A stretch of 64,000 nucleotides of DNA. Source: Halomonas qaidamensis (GTDB lineage Bacteria; Pseudomonadota; Gammaproteobacteria; Pseudomonadales; Halomonadaceae). The notes below the pieces were generated by a model. It saw nothing but the letters and a program-made list of their open reading frames with translations. It made no database searches and had not been told where the DNA came from. Made by a program: the position numbers and the translations under genes. Position 1 is the stretch's first letter. Every line of letters begins with the position of its first letter. Shown piece after piece: positions 1-10,664 of this stretch. The DNA is taken from positions 124,001 through 188,000 of the forward strand of contig NZ_CP080627.1 in the NCBI RefSeq assembly GCF_025917315.1, given 5' to 3'.

Positions 1-18
1 TACTACTAACAATAAGGC

Positions 19-2190
19 ATGCGAATGCGTAATAACCAGCCAGTCACTCAACGCGAAGTTGAGCTTCGCAGTGACGACTTCCTTGTTTCTCGGACAGATC
101 TTAAGGGGCGTATTACGTATGCGAACCCCGCCTTTATCCAGATCAGTGGTTTTGATTATGAAGAGCTGATGGGGGCGCCGCATAATCTGATTCGTCACCC
201 GGATATGCCACCAGCAGCGTTCGAGAACTTATGGCAAACCGTAGAGAGCGGTGAAACATGGCGAGGGCTGGTTAAAAACCGCTGCAAAAATGGTGATCAC
301 TACTGGGTGAATGCCAGTGTGACGCCGATCATCGAAGAGGATGACGTGGTTGGCTACGCCTCCGTCAGAGTGCAGGCTTCGCGGGAGGCTATTGCACAGG
401 CAGAACAGGTCTACGCTGACATACGTGAGGGCCGTAACAAGCTGTATTACTTAGAGAAGGGCCAACTGCGCAAAAAAGGTCTAGTACAGCGCTTAAAACG
501 GATACGGTTTGATACCCTGCGAGCTAAGTTAACGGGCATGATTGTCGTGGCTGGTGCGCTACTGTTGCTGAGCGGTGGCCTGGGATTATATAGCCTCAAT
601 CTGGCCGGAGAGCGTCTCGCCGTGCTTAATAATGATGGCCTGCAAGACGTTATCCGCCTGCAGCAAATTGACCAAACCATCGCTCAAACCCGCCAAGCCA
701 TGATCGAGCCAGAGCGAATGGAGCTGATCAAACAGCGCTTTGAAATGGGCGAAATGGTTGCCGATAACGCAGCAGCGGTTGAGCAAGCCTGGCAGCAGTA
801 TTACTCCCGTGATGTTAACACTGACACGCTGGCGACGTCGTTCAACGAGCGGCTGCAGTCGTTTTTAGACAATGGCATGCTGCAGGCGGCCAATGTATTA
901 CAAGCGGAAGAAACGTATCTAGCGTTTACTGGCTTAGACGCTGTGATTAACGTGATGAATAACGAAGGACGTGAACTCTCTTCCCTGGTGAACCAGCTCA
1001 TCGCCCAAAAGCAGGCCGCCGCTGAAGCGATGGCCGCCGATGCCGAGCAAGGTCAAGCTCGAATGCTCAATGCTCAAGCCACTGTTCTGGGCGTTGGTTT
1101 GTTAGCACTTATCTTCCTCGGGGTGATGATGCTACGTTCCATTGTCCGGCCGCTAAAAAGTGCGTCTCGCTTCACATTGCAGATAGCAGGAGGGAACTTA
1201 GCGGCGAAAGTTCCACCGCATCAACGTGATGAGGTGGGGCTACTCATGGAATCGCTGAATACGATGCGCAAAAGCTTGAGCAGTCTCATCAGCGAAGTTA
1301 AAGACGGTATCAATGTGGTCACTCCTGCGGCTAAAGAGATTGCCAGCGGCAATGAGGCTCTATCGTCGCGCACCGAACAGCAGGCCGCATCATTACAGCA
1401 AACGGCCTCCAGCATGGAAGAAATGACCACCACGGTGCGTCAAAATAGCGATAACGCTCAAGAAGCACGTCGTCTTGCCGATAACAATACTACGCAAGTG
1501 ACGCAGACTGGGGAGCTCATGGCGCAGTTAGTTGAGAATATGCAACGGATTACGCAAAGCTCACAACAAATGACGGATATCATTAACGTCATTGACTCGA
1601 TTGCTTTCCAAACCAATATTCTGGCACTTAATGCCTCAGTAGAAGCTGCCAGAGCGGGCGAGCATGGCCGTGGCTTTGCAGTAGTGGCTGATGAAGTGCG
1701 TAAGTTGGCGGGCCGCAGTGCTAATGCGTCGCAAGAGATTCGCGGGCTGATTGATGGCTCTAACAAAGAAGTCAATGCCGGTGCTGGACTAGTTAAAAAA
1801 GCCGAAAAAGCCATTGGTGAAGTTGCCGAAGCGGCGCGCAGCGTTACACAGATTATGCACGATATTTCGTCAGCATCTGAGGAGCAGAGTCATGGTATTG
1901 CGGAAGTAAACCAAGCCGTTACCGAAATGGATCAAGCAACACAACAAAACGCCTTACGTGTTCAGGAAACGGCACGCGCCGCCGTGGCATTAGAACAACA
2001 GGCCGGTTTACTGGCTCTCTCTGTCGAAGCCTTCCGCTTAAATAACCGGTGTGAACAGGGCGAGTTGAAACCAATATCTGCTGCTGTTCGCAGTATTAAT
2101 GCAGTTCAACCTATTGAACGCCCGAACAAAGCATCTTCGTTGTCAACCACGCGGCAGCTGGCCTCAGCAGAGGAGTGGGAAGAATTTTGA
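19..2190 (+). CDS. aer: Aer-like methyl-accepting chemotaxis receptor with N-terminal PAS domain
   Basis: A 723-residue energy/redox-taxis receptor. Residues about 15-125 form a PAS domain with the Aer hallmark [11 protein letters not shown] followed by [11 protein letters not shown], the region that binds FAD in E. coli Aer. A first membrane segment lies at about 172-194, then roughly 160 extracytoplasmic residues, a second membrane segment at about 354-374, a HAMP region, and the MCP signalling hairpin with its conserved tip ([21 protein letters not shown]). The protein ends in EWEEF, which fits the W-x-x-F pentapeptide that docks CheR. E. coli Aer has one membrane anchor, no periplasmic domain and no pentapeptide, so this receptor is a PAS/periplasmic hybrid. 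ATG at 25 is an alternative start. It is the first gene of the visible chemotaxis run, and its stop overlaps the proposed cheR start. Confidence 0.9.
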   Translation: MRMRNNQPVTQREVELRSDDFLVSRTDLKGRITYANPAFIQISGFDYEELMGAPHNLIRHPDMPPAAFENLWQTVESGETWRGLVKNRCKNGDHYWVNASVTPIIEEDDVVGYASVRVQASREAIAQAEQVYADIREGRNKLYYLEKGQLRKKGLVQRLKRIRFDTLRAKLTGMIVVAGALLLLSGGLGLYSLNLAGERLAVLNNDGLQDVIRLQQIDQTIAQTRQAMIEPERMELIKQRFEMGEMVADNAAAVEQAWQQYYSRDVNTDTLATSFNERLQSFLDNGMLQAANVLQAEETYLAFTGLDAVINVMNNEGRELSSLVNQLIAQKQAAAEAMAADAEQGQARMLNAQATVLGVGLLALIFLGVMMLRSIVRPLKSASRFTLQIAGGNLAAKVPPHQRDEVGLLMESLNTMRKSLSSLISEVKDGINVVTPAAKEIASGNEALSSRTEQQAASLQQTASSMEEMTTTVRQNSDNAQEARRLADNNTTQVTQTGELMAQLVENMQRITQSSQQMTDIINVIDSIAFQTNILALNASVEAARAGEHGRGFAVVADEVRKLAGRSANASQEIRGLIDGSNKEVNAGAGLVKKAEKAIGEVAEAARSVTQIMHDISSASEEQSHGIAEVNQAVTEMDQATQQNALRVQETARAAVALEQQAGLLALSVEAFRLNNRCEQGELKPISAAVRSINAVQPIERPNKASSLSTTRQLASAEEWEEF

Positions 2191-3056
2191 CAGACCATCG
2201 CGAGCGAGGAGTTGACGCCGGTCAGTGGACATCGGGAGGTATTGAGCGCGACCTAGTGCTAACGGATGCCGACTTTGCGCGGATAAGAGAGCTTATTTAT
2301 CTGCGCGCTGGCATCGTGCTGGCTGAGCATAAGCGTGAAATGGTCTATAGCCGTTTAGCAAAGCGGTTGCGCCATTACGGCATCACTAGGTTTACCGACT
2401 ATTTGACGCGCTTAGAGCGTCAGCCTGACGCTAAAGAGTGGGAAGCATTTACTAACGCGCTAACCACTAACCTCACCGCTTTTTTTCGTGAGGCGCACCA
2501 CTTCCCCCTATTAGCTGAGCATATTAAGCAGCAGCAAACACCTGTCACCATATGGTGTTCGGCAGCATCTACCGGGGAGGAGCCGTACTCAATTGCGATG
2601 ACGCTCTTAGAAACGCTAGGGCCAAAAGCTGCACAGGCGAAGGTGATTGCCACCGATATTGATACCGACGCGCTTAGCAAAGCGCGCGCGGGCATTTATC
2701 CGCTTGAGCAAGTGCGCAAGTTAGACGAAGTGCGGGTAAAACGATTTTTTCAGAAAGGCACCGGCGGCCATGCGGGCTTGGCGCGCATCCGGCCGGAAGT
2801 GTCGTCGTTGGTAGAGTTTTTACCGCTTAACCTGCTGGCGCCGCAGTGGCCGGTAAAAGGTCCCTTTGATGCCGTTTTTTGCCGCAACATCATGATCTAT
2901 TTCGATAAAGATACCCAGGCAAAGATCTTAAAACGGTTTGCTCCGTTGATGAAGCCGGACGCGTTACTGTTTGCCGGCCATTCGGAAAACTTTTCGTATA
3001 TCAGTGATGCATTCAAGCTGCGTGGGCAGACGGTTTACACCCTCGCTAAAAGATAA
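2187..3056 (+). CDS. cheR: Chemotaxis protein methyltransferase CheR
   Basis: It transfers methyl groups from S-adenosylmethionine to receptor glutamates for adaptation in the cytoplasm. An N-terminal helical domain ([21 protein letters not shown]) precedes the SAM-binding fold with [14 protein letters not shown] and [13 protein letters not shown], and the C-terminus LFAGHSENF is typical of the family. Length is about 290 residues, as in E. coli. The start is unsettled. I chose TTG at 2187, which overlaps the aer stop (TTGA) and has AGGAG 11 bases upstream. A GTG at 2175 in the same frame overlaps that AGGAG and so lacks a proper ribosome site. It probably docks on the W-x-x-F tails of the two receptors flanking it. 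Confidence 0.93.
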   Translation: MTDHRERGVDAGQWTSGGIERDLVLTDADFARIRELIYLRAGIVLAEHKREMVYSRLAKRLRHYGITRFTDYLTRLERQPDAKEWEAFTNALTTNLTAFFREAHHFPLLAEHIKQQQTPVTIWCSAASTGEEPYSIAMTLLETLGPKAAQAKVIATDIDTDALSKARAGIYPLEQVRKLDEVRVKRFFQKGTGGHAGLARIRPEVSSLVEFLPLNLLAPQWPVKGPFDAVFCRNIMIYFDKDTQAKILKRFAPLMKPDALLFAGHSENFSYISDAFKLRGQTVYTLAKR

Positions 3057-3144
3057 ATCGGTTACGTGCGTTTACTCCTTTTTGGCAATCGCCTTATCGG
3101 AGTGGGTTGGCACACAGGTGGCTACCGTATAAAGGAGGCGTGCT

Positions 3145-4206
3145 TTGAACGCAGCCAAAATCAAAGTGTTGTGCGTCGATGACTCGGCGCTGATTCGAGA
3201 CTTGTTGACTGAGATAATCAACTCACAGCCAGACATGGAAGTCGTCGCCGTGGCGCCTGACCCCATTGCAGCTAGAGATTTAATCAAGCAGCACAATCCT
3301 GATGTACTGACACTTGACGTGGAAATGCCACGGATGGATGGGCTTGATTTCCTTGAGCGACTAATGCGACTCCGCCCTATGCCAGTGCTCATGGTGTCAT
3401 CGCTAACCCAAAGTGGCTCAGAAATTACGCTGCGTGCCTTAGAGCTAGGAGCGTTGGATTTTGTCGCCAAGCCAAGCTTGGGTATTCGTAATGGCATGAT
3501 GGAATATGCGGCTGAAATTACCGATAAACTGCGTGCGGCTGCCCGCTCGCGTCCACGCCAAGCCCGTCACAAAAATGCGCCACCGCCCACGCAGCTGAAA
3601 GCTCCTATGGTCTCCAGTGAGAAGCTCATTATTATCGGCGCTTCTACCGGCGGTACCGAGGCGATTCGTTCGGTTCTTGAGCCGCTTCCTGCGAATGCGC
3701 CTGCCATTTTGATTACTCAGCACATGCCCGGAGGCTTTACGCGCTCCTTTGCTGAGCGGCTGGATAGGCTGTGCCGTATTAGCGTAAAAGAAGCCACCGA
3801 TGGCGAGCGGGTCTTACCAGGCCATGCCTATATTGCACCGGGTGACCAACATCTTGAGCTTGTACGTAGCGGTGCTAACTACGTGGCGCGCCTTAATGAT
3901 GGCCCACCGGTGAATCGTCATCGCCCCTCTGTGGATGTGTTATTCCGTTCTGCCGCAAAACATGCAGGGAAAAATGCCATTGGGGTGATTTTGACCGGGA
4001 TGGGGAAAGACGGCGCAACAGGACTGTTAGAAATGCGTCAAGCGGGAGCTGCCACCATTGCCCAAAACGAAGAAAGCTGTGTGGTATTTGGCATGCCAAG
4101 AGAAGCCATCGCAGTAGGGGGAGCGGTAGATGTGGTTGCTTTAGAGGATATTCCATCGCGCTTGATGGCCTTAATTGCCGCTTCAGGGCGTGCTCAGCGG
4201 GTATAA
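3145..4206 (+). CDS. cheB: Chemotaxis response regulator / protein-glutamate methylesterase CheB
   Basis: A 353-residue two-domain enzyme that removes receptor methyl groups and deamidates receptor glutamines when phosphorylated by CheA. The receiver domain has [11 protein letters not shown], the phospho-acceptor Asp58 in [12 protein letters not shown] and Lys in VAKPS. The C-terminal methylesterase carries the catalytic Ser in [11 protein letters not shown], His in [14 protein letters not shown] and Asp in [12 protein letters not shown]. The start codon is TTG at 3145, supported by a near-perfect Shine-Dalgarno (AAAGGAGG at 3131-3138). It follows cheR after a spacer of about 90 bp. Confidence 0.96.
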   Translation: MNAAKIKVLCVDDSALIRDLLTEIINSQPDMEVVAVAPDPIAARDLIKQHNPDVLTLDVEMPRMDGLDFLERLMRLRPMPVLMVSSLTQSGSEITLRALELGALDFVAKPSLGIRNGMMEYAAEITDKLRAAARSRPRQARHKNAPPPTQLKAPMVSSEKLIIIGASTGGTEAIRSVLEPLPANAPAILITQHMPGGFTRSFAERLDRLCRISVKEATDGERVLPGHAYIAPGDQHLELVRSGANYVARLNDGPPVNRHRPSVDVLFRSAAKHAGKNAIGVILTGMGKDGATGLLEMRQAGAATIAQNEESCVVFGMPREAIAVGGAVDVVALEDIPSRLMALIAASGRAQRV

Positions 4207-4241
4207 CCACCCCATTACGATTATTATAAGGGGCACAAAAA

Positions 4242-5930
4242 ATGACACGCTCACTGCGTCAGATCAATATTCATTCCGCGGTTATCGTCGCGCTTGCTTG
4301 CTTTGTCATCCTAATCCTGGTGTTAGCCAGTATTAGCTTCCTGTCAGATCGCAATGCTCAGGCTAATTTGTCAACCTATAGCCTCATCAGTAATGGTCAG
4401 CTCAACGAAATTAATCGCGCAGACTCGTTGCTCAACCAGGCGATGCTGGCCATGGAAACAGCATCTAACTTTTTAATGGTCGGTCAAACACGTCAATCCA
4501 ATGCCCAGGTCGATATTGCTCTGGATCGAATTGAGCGCGCCGAAGAGCGTTTTGAGAGCTTTGTTGCAACTCCTCGGACTGACCAGGGTGAAGCCCTAGG
4601 CAATACCTTAGAGACAGACTTCCGTGAGGTTATTGGCTTAGTTAAACAGCAGCATGCAACGTTCGAAACAATGGACATTAATACTTTTAACCGGCTTAGA
4701 GGAGAGCTGGTTGAACCACTCAGCAAGTTGTCCAATAGTGTTACCGCCTTCGTGCAGTATGGGTTTCAACGTGTAGAAAGCATTCGTAGCGAAGCCGAGA
4801 TCCAAGGCAATAGGTTTATGCTAATCAACGTGTTTGCCGTCACCATCGCGCTTTTGGTGACGCTGATAATTTACGTTGCTTTACGCCGCACGGTCATCGC
4901 ACCACTAAACGACGCGGTAAGACGTCTAGACAAAATTTCCCAGGCCGATTTAACGGAGCCTGTCCCCGCCTCAGGCAATAATGAAGTCGGTCGGTTGTTT
5001 GCAGCAATGGGCACGATGCAGCAAAACCTGACGGCGATTGTGACCCGGGTGCGTGAAGGTAGCAGTGAAATTCATCACGGTACTCAGGAGATCGCGAGAG
5101 GCAACGCAGACTTGTCTGCGCGCACAGAACAGCAGGCCGCGTCGATTGAAGAAACGGCTGCCAGCATGGAGCAGATGACGGCAACGGTTAAGCAGAATGC
5201 CGATAATGCCCGCCAGGCAAGCACCTTGGCAGCAGATGCTTCCACCACTGCTGAGCAAGGCGGGCAAGTGGTAGAGCAAGTAGTGAACACCATGCACGGT
5301 ATTTCTACCAGTTCCCAGAAGGTCGCCGATATTACCAGTGTCATTGACTCTATTGCTTTTCAAACCAATATCTTAGCACTTAATGCCTCTGTAGAAGCGG
5401 CGCGTGCCGGAGAGCAAGGGCGTGGTTTTGCCGTCGTAGCCGGCGAGGTACGCAACCTTGCTAGCCGCAGTGCAGATGCTGCTAAAGAGATTAAAACGCT
5501 GATTGAGGCCTCTGTTTCCCAAATCAAGCAAGGCTCTACGCTGGTAGAACAAGCGGGTACCACGATGGTTGATGTGGTGACTGCCGTTCGTCGAGTGACC
5601 GATATTATGGATGAAATTTCCGCTGCATCTCAGGAACAAAGCGACGGCATCACGCAGGTAAGCCAAGCCGTGGGGCAGATGGATGAAACAACTCAGCAGA
5701 ATGCCTCATTAGTGCAAGAAGCCACTGCCGCAGCGATGTCGCTTGAGGAGCAGGCAAACAAGCTAGAAGAGGCGGTGGCTGTCTTTGCTTTGTTGACTGA
5801 CCATGGTGAACCACAGCGCCAAGCGCTGCCACCCAGCCCTCAACAATCACGTGAGCCGACAGCTAAGCACGTGGCTACGCCGCGCCGCACGCCTGAACCT
5901 GCCGATCACGACGCTTGGGAAGCGTTTTAA
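4242..5930 (+). CDS. Methyl-accepting chemotaxis protein, Tsr/Tar type
   Basis: A 562-residue transmembrane receptor with the classical layout. The first membrane helix is at about 13-33, followed by a periplasmic four-helix ligand domain of about 155 residues and a second helix at about 190-212. HAMP comes next, then the coiled-coil signalling domain with tip [28 protein letters not shown]. Methylation-region motifs ([24 protein letters not shown]) flank the tip. The C-terminus AWEAF fits the CheR/CheB docking pentapeptide (NWETF in E. coli Tsr). The ligand cannot be read from the sequence. It lies between cheB and cheY, as tar/tap lie next to cheR in E. coli. AAGGGG precedes the ATG. Confidence 0.93.
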   Translation: MTRSLRQINIHSAVIVALACFVILILVLASISFLSDRNAQANLSTYSLISNGQLNEINRADSLLNQAMLAMETASNFLMVGQTRQSNAQVDIALDRIERAEERFESFVATPRTDQGEALGNTLETDFREVIGLVKQQHATFETMDINTFNRLRGELVEPLSKLSNSVTAFVQYGFQRVESIRSEAEIQGNRFMLINVFAVTIALLVTLIIYVALRRTVIAPLNDAVRRLDKISQADLTEPVPASGNNEVGRLFAAMGTMQQNLTAIVTRVREGSSEIHHGTQEIARGNADLSARTEQQAASIEETAASMEQMTATVKQNADNARQASTLAADASTTAEQGGQVVEQVVNTMHGISTSSQKVADITSVIDSIAFQTNILALNASVEAARAGEQGRGFAVVAGEVRNLASRSADAAKEIKTLIEASVSQIKQGSTLVEQAGTTMVDVVTAVRRVTDIMDEISAASQEQSDGITQVSQAVGQMDETTQQNASLVQEATAAAMSLEEQANKLEEAVAVFALLTDHGEPQRQALPPSPQQSREPTAKHVATPRRTPEPADHDAWEAF

Positions 5931-6119
5931 TGGGACAACACCGATAGTAGCTTAAATCGATAGTTTAATTAGTTAATTAGCAGGCGGTTTTTGGTTTGGT
6001 TTTAAAGCTGTTTTATGAATGTTGTGGATGTTGTTTATAAACGTTGCTTTGACGACTGGCTTAAAACAGCCTGTTTTAAGAATGATTGTGACGACATACT
6101 TTGAACGAGAGGATGACCG
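5931..6119. promoter_or_regulatory. mcp-cheY intergenic region with a perfect palindrome
   Basis: This 189-bp spacer is long for the operon. Bases 6060-6080 form a perfect inverted repeat: ten bases starting CTTAAAACAG, one central C, then the exact complement. Its right arm with flanking sequence (CTGTTTTAAGAATG, 6071-6084) recurs with one mismatch at 6008-6021 (CTGTTTTATGAATG). No T-run follows the palindrome, so it does not look like a terminator. An operator or an RNA hairpin ahead of cheY is possible. I saw no convincing sigma-28 promoter here. Confidence 0.4.
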
Positions 6120-6509
6120 ATGGCCGACAAGAATATGAGTTTTTTAGTAGTTGACGACTTTCCCACCATGCGTCGGATTGTTCGTAGCTTGCTAAAAGAG
6201 CTAGGTTTTACCAATGTCGATGAAGCGGAAGATGGCCAAGATGCCTTAAATAAGCTGCGCGCTGGAAACTTCGAGTTCGTCGTATCTGATTGGAATATGC
6301 CCAATCTAGACGGCTTAGAAATGCTTAAAGAAATTCGTCAAGATGAGGCGTTAAAAGGCTTGCCAGTATTAATGGTGACCGCAGAAGCCAAGAAAGAGAA
6401 CATCATCGCGGCTGCCCAAGCGGGTGCTAACGGCTACGTCGTAAAACCATTTACTGCTGCCACACTCGAAGAGAAGCTAAACAAAATTTTCGAGAAAATG
6501 GGTAAATGA
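6120..6509 (+). CDS. cheY: Chemotaxis response regulator CheY
   Basis: A single receiver domain of 129 residues that carries the phosphoryl signal from CheA to the flagellar switch protein FliM. The acidic pocket ([10 protein letters not shown]), phospho-acceptor Asp57 in [12 protein letters not shown], Thr in [12 protein letters not shown] and Lys in [15 protein letters not shown] are all present. The length is that of E. coli CheY. GAGAGGATG precedes the ATG. cheZ follows after about 40 bp, so the two are almost certainly co-transcribed. Confidence 0.97.
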   Translation: MADKNMSFLVVDDFPTMRRIVRSLLKELGFTNVDEAEDGQDALNKLRAGNFEFVVSDWNMPNLDGLEMLKEIRQDEALKGLPVLMVTAEAKKENIIAAAQAGANGYVVKPFTAATLEEKLNKIFEKMGK

Positions 6510-6551
6510 CGCGGCAGCGCCTGAGTACTCGGTTAACGAGGAGATAACACG

Positions 6552-7247
6552 ATGAGTCAGCATGAGCAGGCTAGCGATACCCAGCTGTCCGAAGATGCTG
6601 CGGAAGATTTGATCTTTCGCATCGGTAAGCTTACTCGCATGTTGCGCGATAATATGCGCGAGTTGGGCCTAGATAAAGAGATCGAAAAAGCAGCGGAAGC
6701 TATTCCTGACGCGCGTGATCGATTGCATTATGTGGCGACCATGACCGAGCAGGCGGCTGATCGTGCGTTAAATGCTATTGACCGAGCGCAGCCCTTGCAA
6801 GACCAGCTTTCAGATCGTGCTGAAGCGTTGGATAAGCGCTGGTCTGAGTGGTTTGAAGCGCCAAAAGAGCTTGATGATGCCAAGGCGTTGGTAAAAGAGA
6901 CACGAACGTATCTGAGTGACGTACCCACTATCGCTGCCGCCACGAACAAAGAGCTGCTCGATATTATGATGGCGCAGGATTTCCAGGATCTTACCGGCCA
7001 AGTTATCAAGAAGATGATGGATGTCATTCGTGAGATTGAGCATCAGCTTGTGCAGGTATTAATCGATAATGTGCCTGGTGCTCAGGCAAGAGAGTCGATG
7101 CAGCGCAAAGCAGAAGATCAGTGGAAAAATGATAATGCGCGTCGCAATGAAGAGCTGTTGAACGGTCCTCAGGTGAAGGAAAATTCTCCTGATATTGTTA
7201 CCGGTCAGGACCAAGTAGACGACTTATTGGACGAATTGGGCTTTTAA
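6552..7247 (+). CDS. cheZ: CheY-P phosphatase CheZ
   Basis: A 231-residue helical protein that accelerates CheY-P dephosphorylation. The long central helices contain [18 protein letters not shown], the conserved segment holding the catalytic glutamine. The extreme C-terminus [11 protein letters not shown] is the CheY-tethering peptide, almost the same as in E. coli CheZ. CheZ is a beta/gammaproteobacterial feature and fits the enterobacterial-like order cheRB-(mcp)-cheYZ-flhBA. AACGAGGAGATAACACG precedes the ATG and provides a good ribosome site. Confidence 0.95.
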   Translation: MSQHEQASDTQLSEDAAEDLIFRIGKLTRMLRDNMRELGLDKEIEKAAEAIPDARDRLHYVATMTEQAADRALNAIDRAQPLQDQLSDRAEALDKRWSEWFEAPKELDDAKALVKETRTYLSDVPTIAAATNKELLDIMMAQDFQDLTGQVIKKMMDVIREIEHQLVQVLIDNVPGAQARESMQRKAEDQWKNDNARRNEELLNGPQVKENSPDIVTGQDQVDDLLDELGF

Positions 7248-7299
7248 TGGGTGGTTATTAAGACATTGTAACGCCCTACCTATGGCAGTATAGGCTTCC

Positions 7300-7332
7300 A
7301 TTCAGCCGTCCTTCGGGGCGGCTGAATTTATG
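7300..7332 (+). terminator. Hairpin with TTCG loop between cheZ and flhB
   Basis: A 12-bp stem with one G-T wobble (ATTCAGCCGTCC at 7300-7311 against GGGCGGCTGAAT at 7316-7327) is closed by a TTCG tetraloop. Only a short TTA follows, so termination may be partial. It would separate chemotaxis from flagellar export genes or set their ratio. Confidence 0.5.
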
Positions 7333-7364
7333 ATAAGCCACGCAAGATACCGCCGGATGGCCGC

Positions 7365-8531
7365 ATGGCAGATGACGATAGCGATCAGGAAAAAACAGAA
7401 GAGGCCACGCCCCGACGCTTAGACAAAGCGCGTGAGGAAGGTCAAGTCCCCCGGTCTCGGGAACTGGCGACCTTTTTGCTGCTATTAGGCGGCGTCATTG
7501 GACTATGGAGTATGGGACAAATGCTCTATGACCAGTTAGGCATGGTGATGGAGCAGGCTTTCTTATTCGAGCGTCGTCACGCCATGGAGAGCATGCCGAT
7601 GCTGGTTAATGCGTTGGATCTAGGCCAGCGCACACTGATTGCAATGCTGCCGCTGTTCTTACTGTTGACAGTGATTGCGCTGGTCGCCCCCGCCCTATTG
7701 GGAGGATGGTTAGTTTCCGCAAAGTCGATGCAGCCTAAACTGTCAAAGTTAAATCCAATTAAAGGGTTAAAGCGTATTTTTTCGACGCAGGCATTGATTG
7801 AGTTAGCCAAGGCGATTGCCAAATCAATTCTGGTCGGCGGCATTGCGTCAGCATTTCTGTATGCCAACCTCGGCAAATTTATGGGGCTAATGAATCAGCC
7901 CATCCAACAAGCGTTGGCCACGGCATTGAATATGTCGGCCCTTGCTGCGGGTCTGATCGTTTTGTCGTTAATTGTGGTTATTCTGATTGACGTGCCATTT
8001 CAGCTTTGGAGCAATGCGAAAAAGCTGCGTATGAGCAAGGAAGAGGTTAAGCGAGAGCACAAAGAGTCGGAAGGCGATCCCCACGTTAAAGGCCGTATTC
8101 GCCAGCAGCAGCAAGCCATGGCGAGGGGACGAATGATGAGCAAAGTGCCTGACGCCGACGTTATCATCACCAACCCTACCCACTATGCGGTGGCCCTGAA
8201 GTATCAGGAAGGTAGCATGGGTGCGCCGCGGATGGTGGCCAAAGGGGCCGATGCAGTGGCCGCGCGTATCCGTGAAATAGGGCGAGAGGCTGGTGTGCCG
8301 CTATTGGAAGCAGCGCCCTTAGCGCGTGCCCTGTATCATTACGTGGACTTAGACGCTGAAGTGCCTGCAGAGCTATATACTGCGGTTGCTGAAGTGATGG
8401 CCTGGGCCTACCGCCTGAAACAGGTTGCACAACAAGGAGGCGAGGTGCCCCCAACCCCAGACAACTTACCGGTTCCCCCCGACATGGAACGTTCCAAGCG
8501 GGACACCGGTGGCAGTGAGGCGCAATCATGA
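7365..8531 (+). CDS. flhB: Flagellar type III export switch protein FlhB
   Basis: A 388-residue inner-membrane component of the flagellar export gate that switches substrate specificity from hook to filament. It begins with the charged segment typical of the family (SDQEKTEEATPRRLDKAREEGQVPRSREL), continues with four membrane segments between about residues 30 and 215, then a cytoplasmic domain. The self-cleavage motif NPTH is at about 270-273. The C-terminal tail is proline-rich. Its stop overlaps the flhA start (ATGA), so the two are translationally coupled. Confidence 0.96.
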   Translation: MADDDSDQEKTEEATPRRLDKAREEGQVPRSRELATFLLLLGGVIGLWSMGQMLYDQLGMVMEQAFLFERRHAMESMPMLVNALDLGQRTLIAMLPLFLLLTVIALVAPALLGGWLVSAKSMQPKLSKLNPIKGLKRIFSTQALIELAKAIAKSILVGGIASAFLYANLGKFMGLMNQPIQQALATALNMSALAAGLIVLSLIVVILIDVPFQLWSNAKKLRMSKEEVKREHKESEGDPHVKGRIRQQQQAMARGRMMSKVPDADVIITNPTHYAVALKYQEGSMGAPRMVAKGADAVAARIREIGREAGVPLLEAAPLARALYHYVDLDAEVPAELYTAVAEVMAWAYRLKQVAQQGGEVPPTPDNLPVPPDMERSKRDTGGSEAQS

Positions 8532-10612
8532 AAGGCTTAACCCAATTGATCAATCAGCGCGATTGGATGGGCGATGTGCGCATGAAGTTGCTCGCAGGGC
8601 CGCTGCTGATTTTGATGATTTTGGGCATGATGATTCTGCCCTTGCCGCCCTTTGCGCTCGATTTGCTGTTCACGTTTAATATCGCGCTGGCCATTATGGT
8701 GTTACTGGTCAGTATGTTTGCGCAAAAACCGCTCGATTTTGCGGCATTTCCTGCTGTTCTCTTGTTCACAACACTCTTACGTCTATCGCTTAATGTAGCG
8801 TCGACTCGTGTCGTACTTATGGAAGGCCACGAAGGGGGCGATGCGGCCGGTAAGGTGATTGAGGCGTTTGGTACTTTCCTGGTCGGCGGGAATTTCGCCG
8901 TTGGCCTGGTAGTCTTTTTGATCCTTGTGATCATCAACTTCATGGTTATTACCAAGGGCGCTGGGCGTATTGCCGAAGTGGGCGCGCGCTTTATGCTGGA
9001 TGCGATGCCCGGTAAGCAGATGGCCATTGATGCGGACCTCAACGCCGGTTTAATCGGCGAAGAAGATGCTAAAAAGCGCCGCGCTGAGGTCGCTCAAGAG
9101 GCCGATTTCTACGGCTCTATGGACGGTGCCAGTAAGTTTGTGCGTGGTGATGCCATGGCCGGTTTGGTCATTATGGTGGTCAATATTATCGGCGGGTTAT
9201 TGATCGGCATGATGCAGCACGATATGGGCTTTGCGGATGCAGCGCGTACCTATACGTTATTAACTATTGGTGATGGCCTGGTGGCCCAGATACCTGCGCT
9301 AGTTATCTCTACCGCCGCGGGTGTCACTGTCTCGCGCGTCAATACTGATCAAGATGTTGGTCAGCAAATGATCAGCCAGTTGTTCGTAAACCCACAGGTC
9401 ATGATCTTGTCTGCTATGGTGATGGGGCTGTTAGGTTTGGTACCCGGTATGCCGAACCTAGTATTTCTTATTTTCACAGCGCTGCTGGGGGGATTAGCGT
9501 GGTTCCTCATTCGCCAAAAAGAGCAGGCACTAGTAAAAGAAGAAATAACGGCCACACCGCTTCCCCAACAGGAAACCCCAGAAGCCAGCTGGGAGGATGT
9601 GCAACTGGTTGACACGCTAGGCCTTGAAGTAGGGCACCGTCTTATTCCCTTGGTGGATTCCCGCCAGAAAGGAGAGCTACTCGGGCGTATAAAAAGTGTG
9701 CGTAAGAAATTTGCTCAAGAAGTTGGTTTCTTGCCGCCAGTAGTGCATATACGCGATAACTTGGAGCTACCGCCTAATACCTACGTCCTTTCTATGAAGG
9801 GGGCCGAAATCGGGCGAGCAGAAGCGCAGCCAGGCAAGTGGTTAGCAATCGATCCAGGCCAGGTTTCTGGGGAACTGCAGGGCACGCCTACTCAAGATCC
9901 AGCCTTTGGTTTGCCTGCTGTTTGGATTGATGCCAATCAGCGTGAACATGCCCAGGTGTACGGCTACACCGTCGTAGATGCTAGCACGGTGATTGCCACT
10001 CACTTAAACCACCTGCTCCATCGTCATTCGCCTGAAATGCTGGGGCGTCAAGAAGTACAAAAACTGCTCGACAAGCTGGGGGAAGATCAAAAATCGCTCG
10101 TCGAAGAGGTCGTACCCAAAGCTATTTCGCTCACCGTGCTGCAACGCATTTTGCAAAACTTGCTGGATGAAGATGTCTCGATTCGTGATATGCGTTCCGT
10201 GCTAGATACCCTGGCAGAGCATGCAGGACAGCAGAAAGACGCCAATGAGCTGACCGCCTTAGTGCGCATTGCCTTGGGTCGAGCAATTACCCAACAGTGG
10301 TTTGCTGGCCAGGAAATGCTCAACGTGATGGGACTAGATGCTCAGTTAGAGCAAGTGCTGATGCAGGCAATGAACGGTAATGGTGCGATGGAGCCAGGAC
10401 TTGCTGATACGCTAATGACCCAGGCGCAGCAAGCACTAGAGCGTCATGAAGGTAGCGGTGAAGCGCCGGTGCTGGTGGTGCAGCACTCGCTGCGTGCTGT
10501 TTTATCGCGTTTCTTACGTCGTCGTATGCGTCATTTGGTAGTAATGTCCCAGGCGGAAGTGCCAGATGACCGCACGTTGCGAGTCACCACGGTAGTCGGA
10601 GGGCGGACATGA
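8528..10612 (+). CDS. flhA: Flagellar type III export gate protein FlhA
   Basis: A 694-residue inner-membrane protein of the export gate that uses the proton gradient and docks chaperone-substrate complexes. The first half has about eight membrane segments and the conserved cytoplasmic loop (AGRIAEVGARFMLDAMPGKQMAID followed by ADLNAGLI). The second half is the large cytoplasmic domain (ELPPNTYVL, GYTVVDASTVIATHLNHLL). Length is as in E. coli. Start ATG overlaps the flhB stop. Confidence 0.97.
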   Translation: MKGLTQLINQRDWMGDVRMKLLAGPLLILMILGMMILPLPPFALDLLFTFNIALAIMVLLVSMFAQKPLDFAAFPAVLLFTTLLRLSLNVASTRVVLMEGHEGGDAAGKVIEAFGTFLVGGNFAVGLVVFLILVIINFMVITKGAGRIAEVGARFMLDAMPGKQMAIDADLNAGLIGEEDAKKRRAEVAQEADFYGSMDGASKFVRGDAMAGLVIMVVNIIGGLLIGMMQHDMGFADAARTYTLLTIGDGLVAQIPALVISTAAGVTVSRVNTDQDVGQQMISQLFVNPQVMILSAMVMGLLGLVPGMPNLVFLIFTALLGGLAWFLIRQKEQALVKEEITATPLPQQETPEASWEDVQLVDTLGLEVGHRLIPLVDSRQKGELLGRIKSVRKKFAQEVGFLPPVVHIRDNLELPPNTYVLSMKGAEIGRAEAQPGKWLAIDPGQVSGELQGTPTQDPAFGLPAVWIDANQREHAQVYGYTVVDASTVIATHLNHLLHRHSPEMLGRQEVQKLLDKLGEDQKSLVEEVVPKAISLTVLQRILQNLLDEDVSIRDMRSVLDTLAEHAGQQKDANELTALVRIALGRAITQQWFAGQEMLNVMGLDAQLEQVLMQAMNGNGAMEPGLADTLMTQAQQALERHEGSGEAPVLVVQHSLRAVLSRFLRRRMRHLVVMSQAEVPDDRTLRVTTVVGGRT

Positions 10613-10664
10613 GAGTGATACATAGCATTGGTTTTAAGCCATCAAATAGAGGCACAGATAAAGC

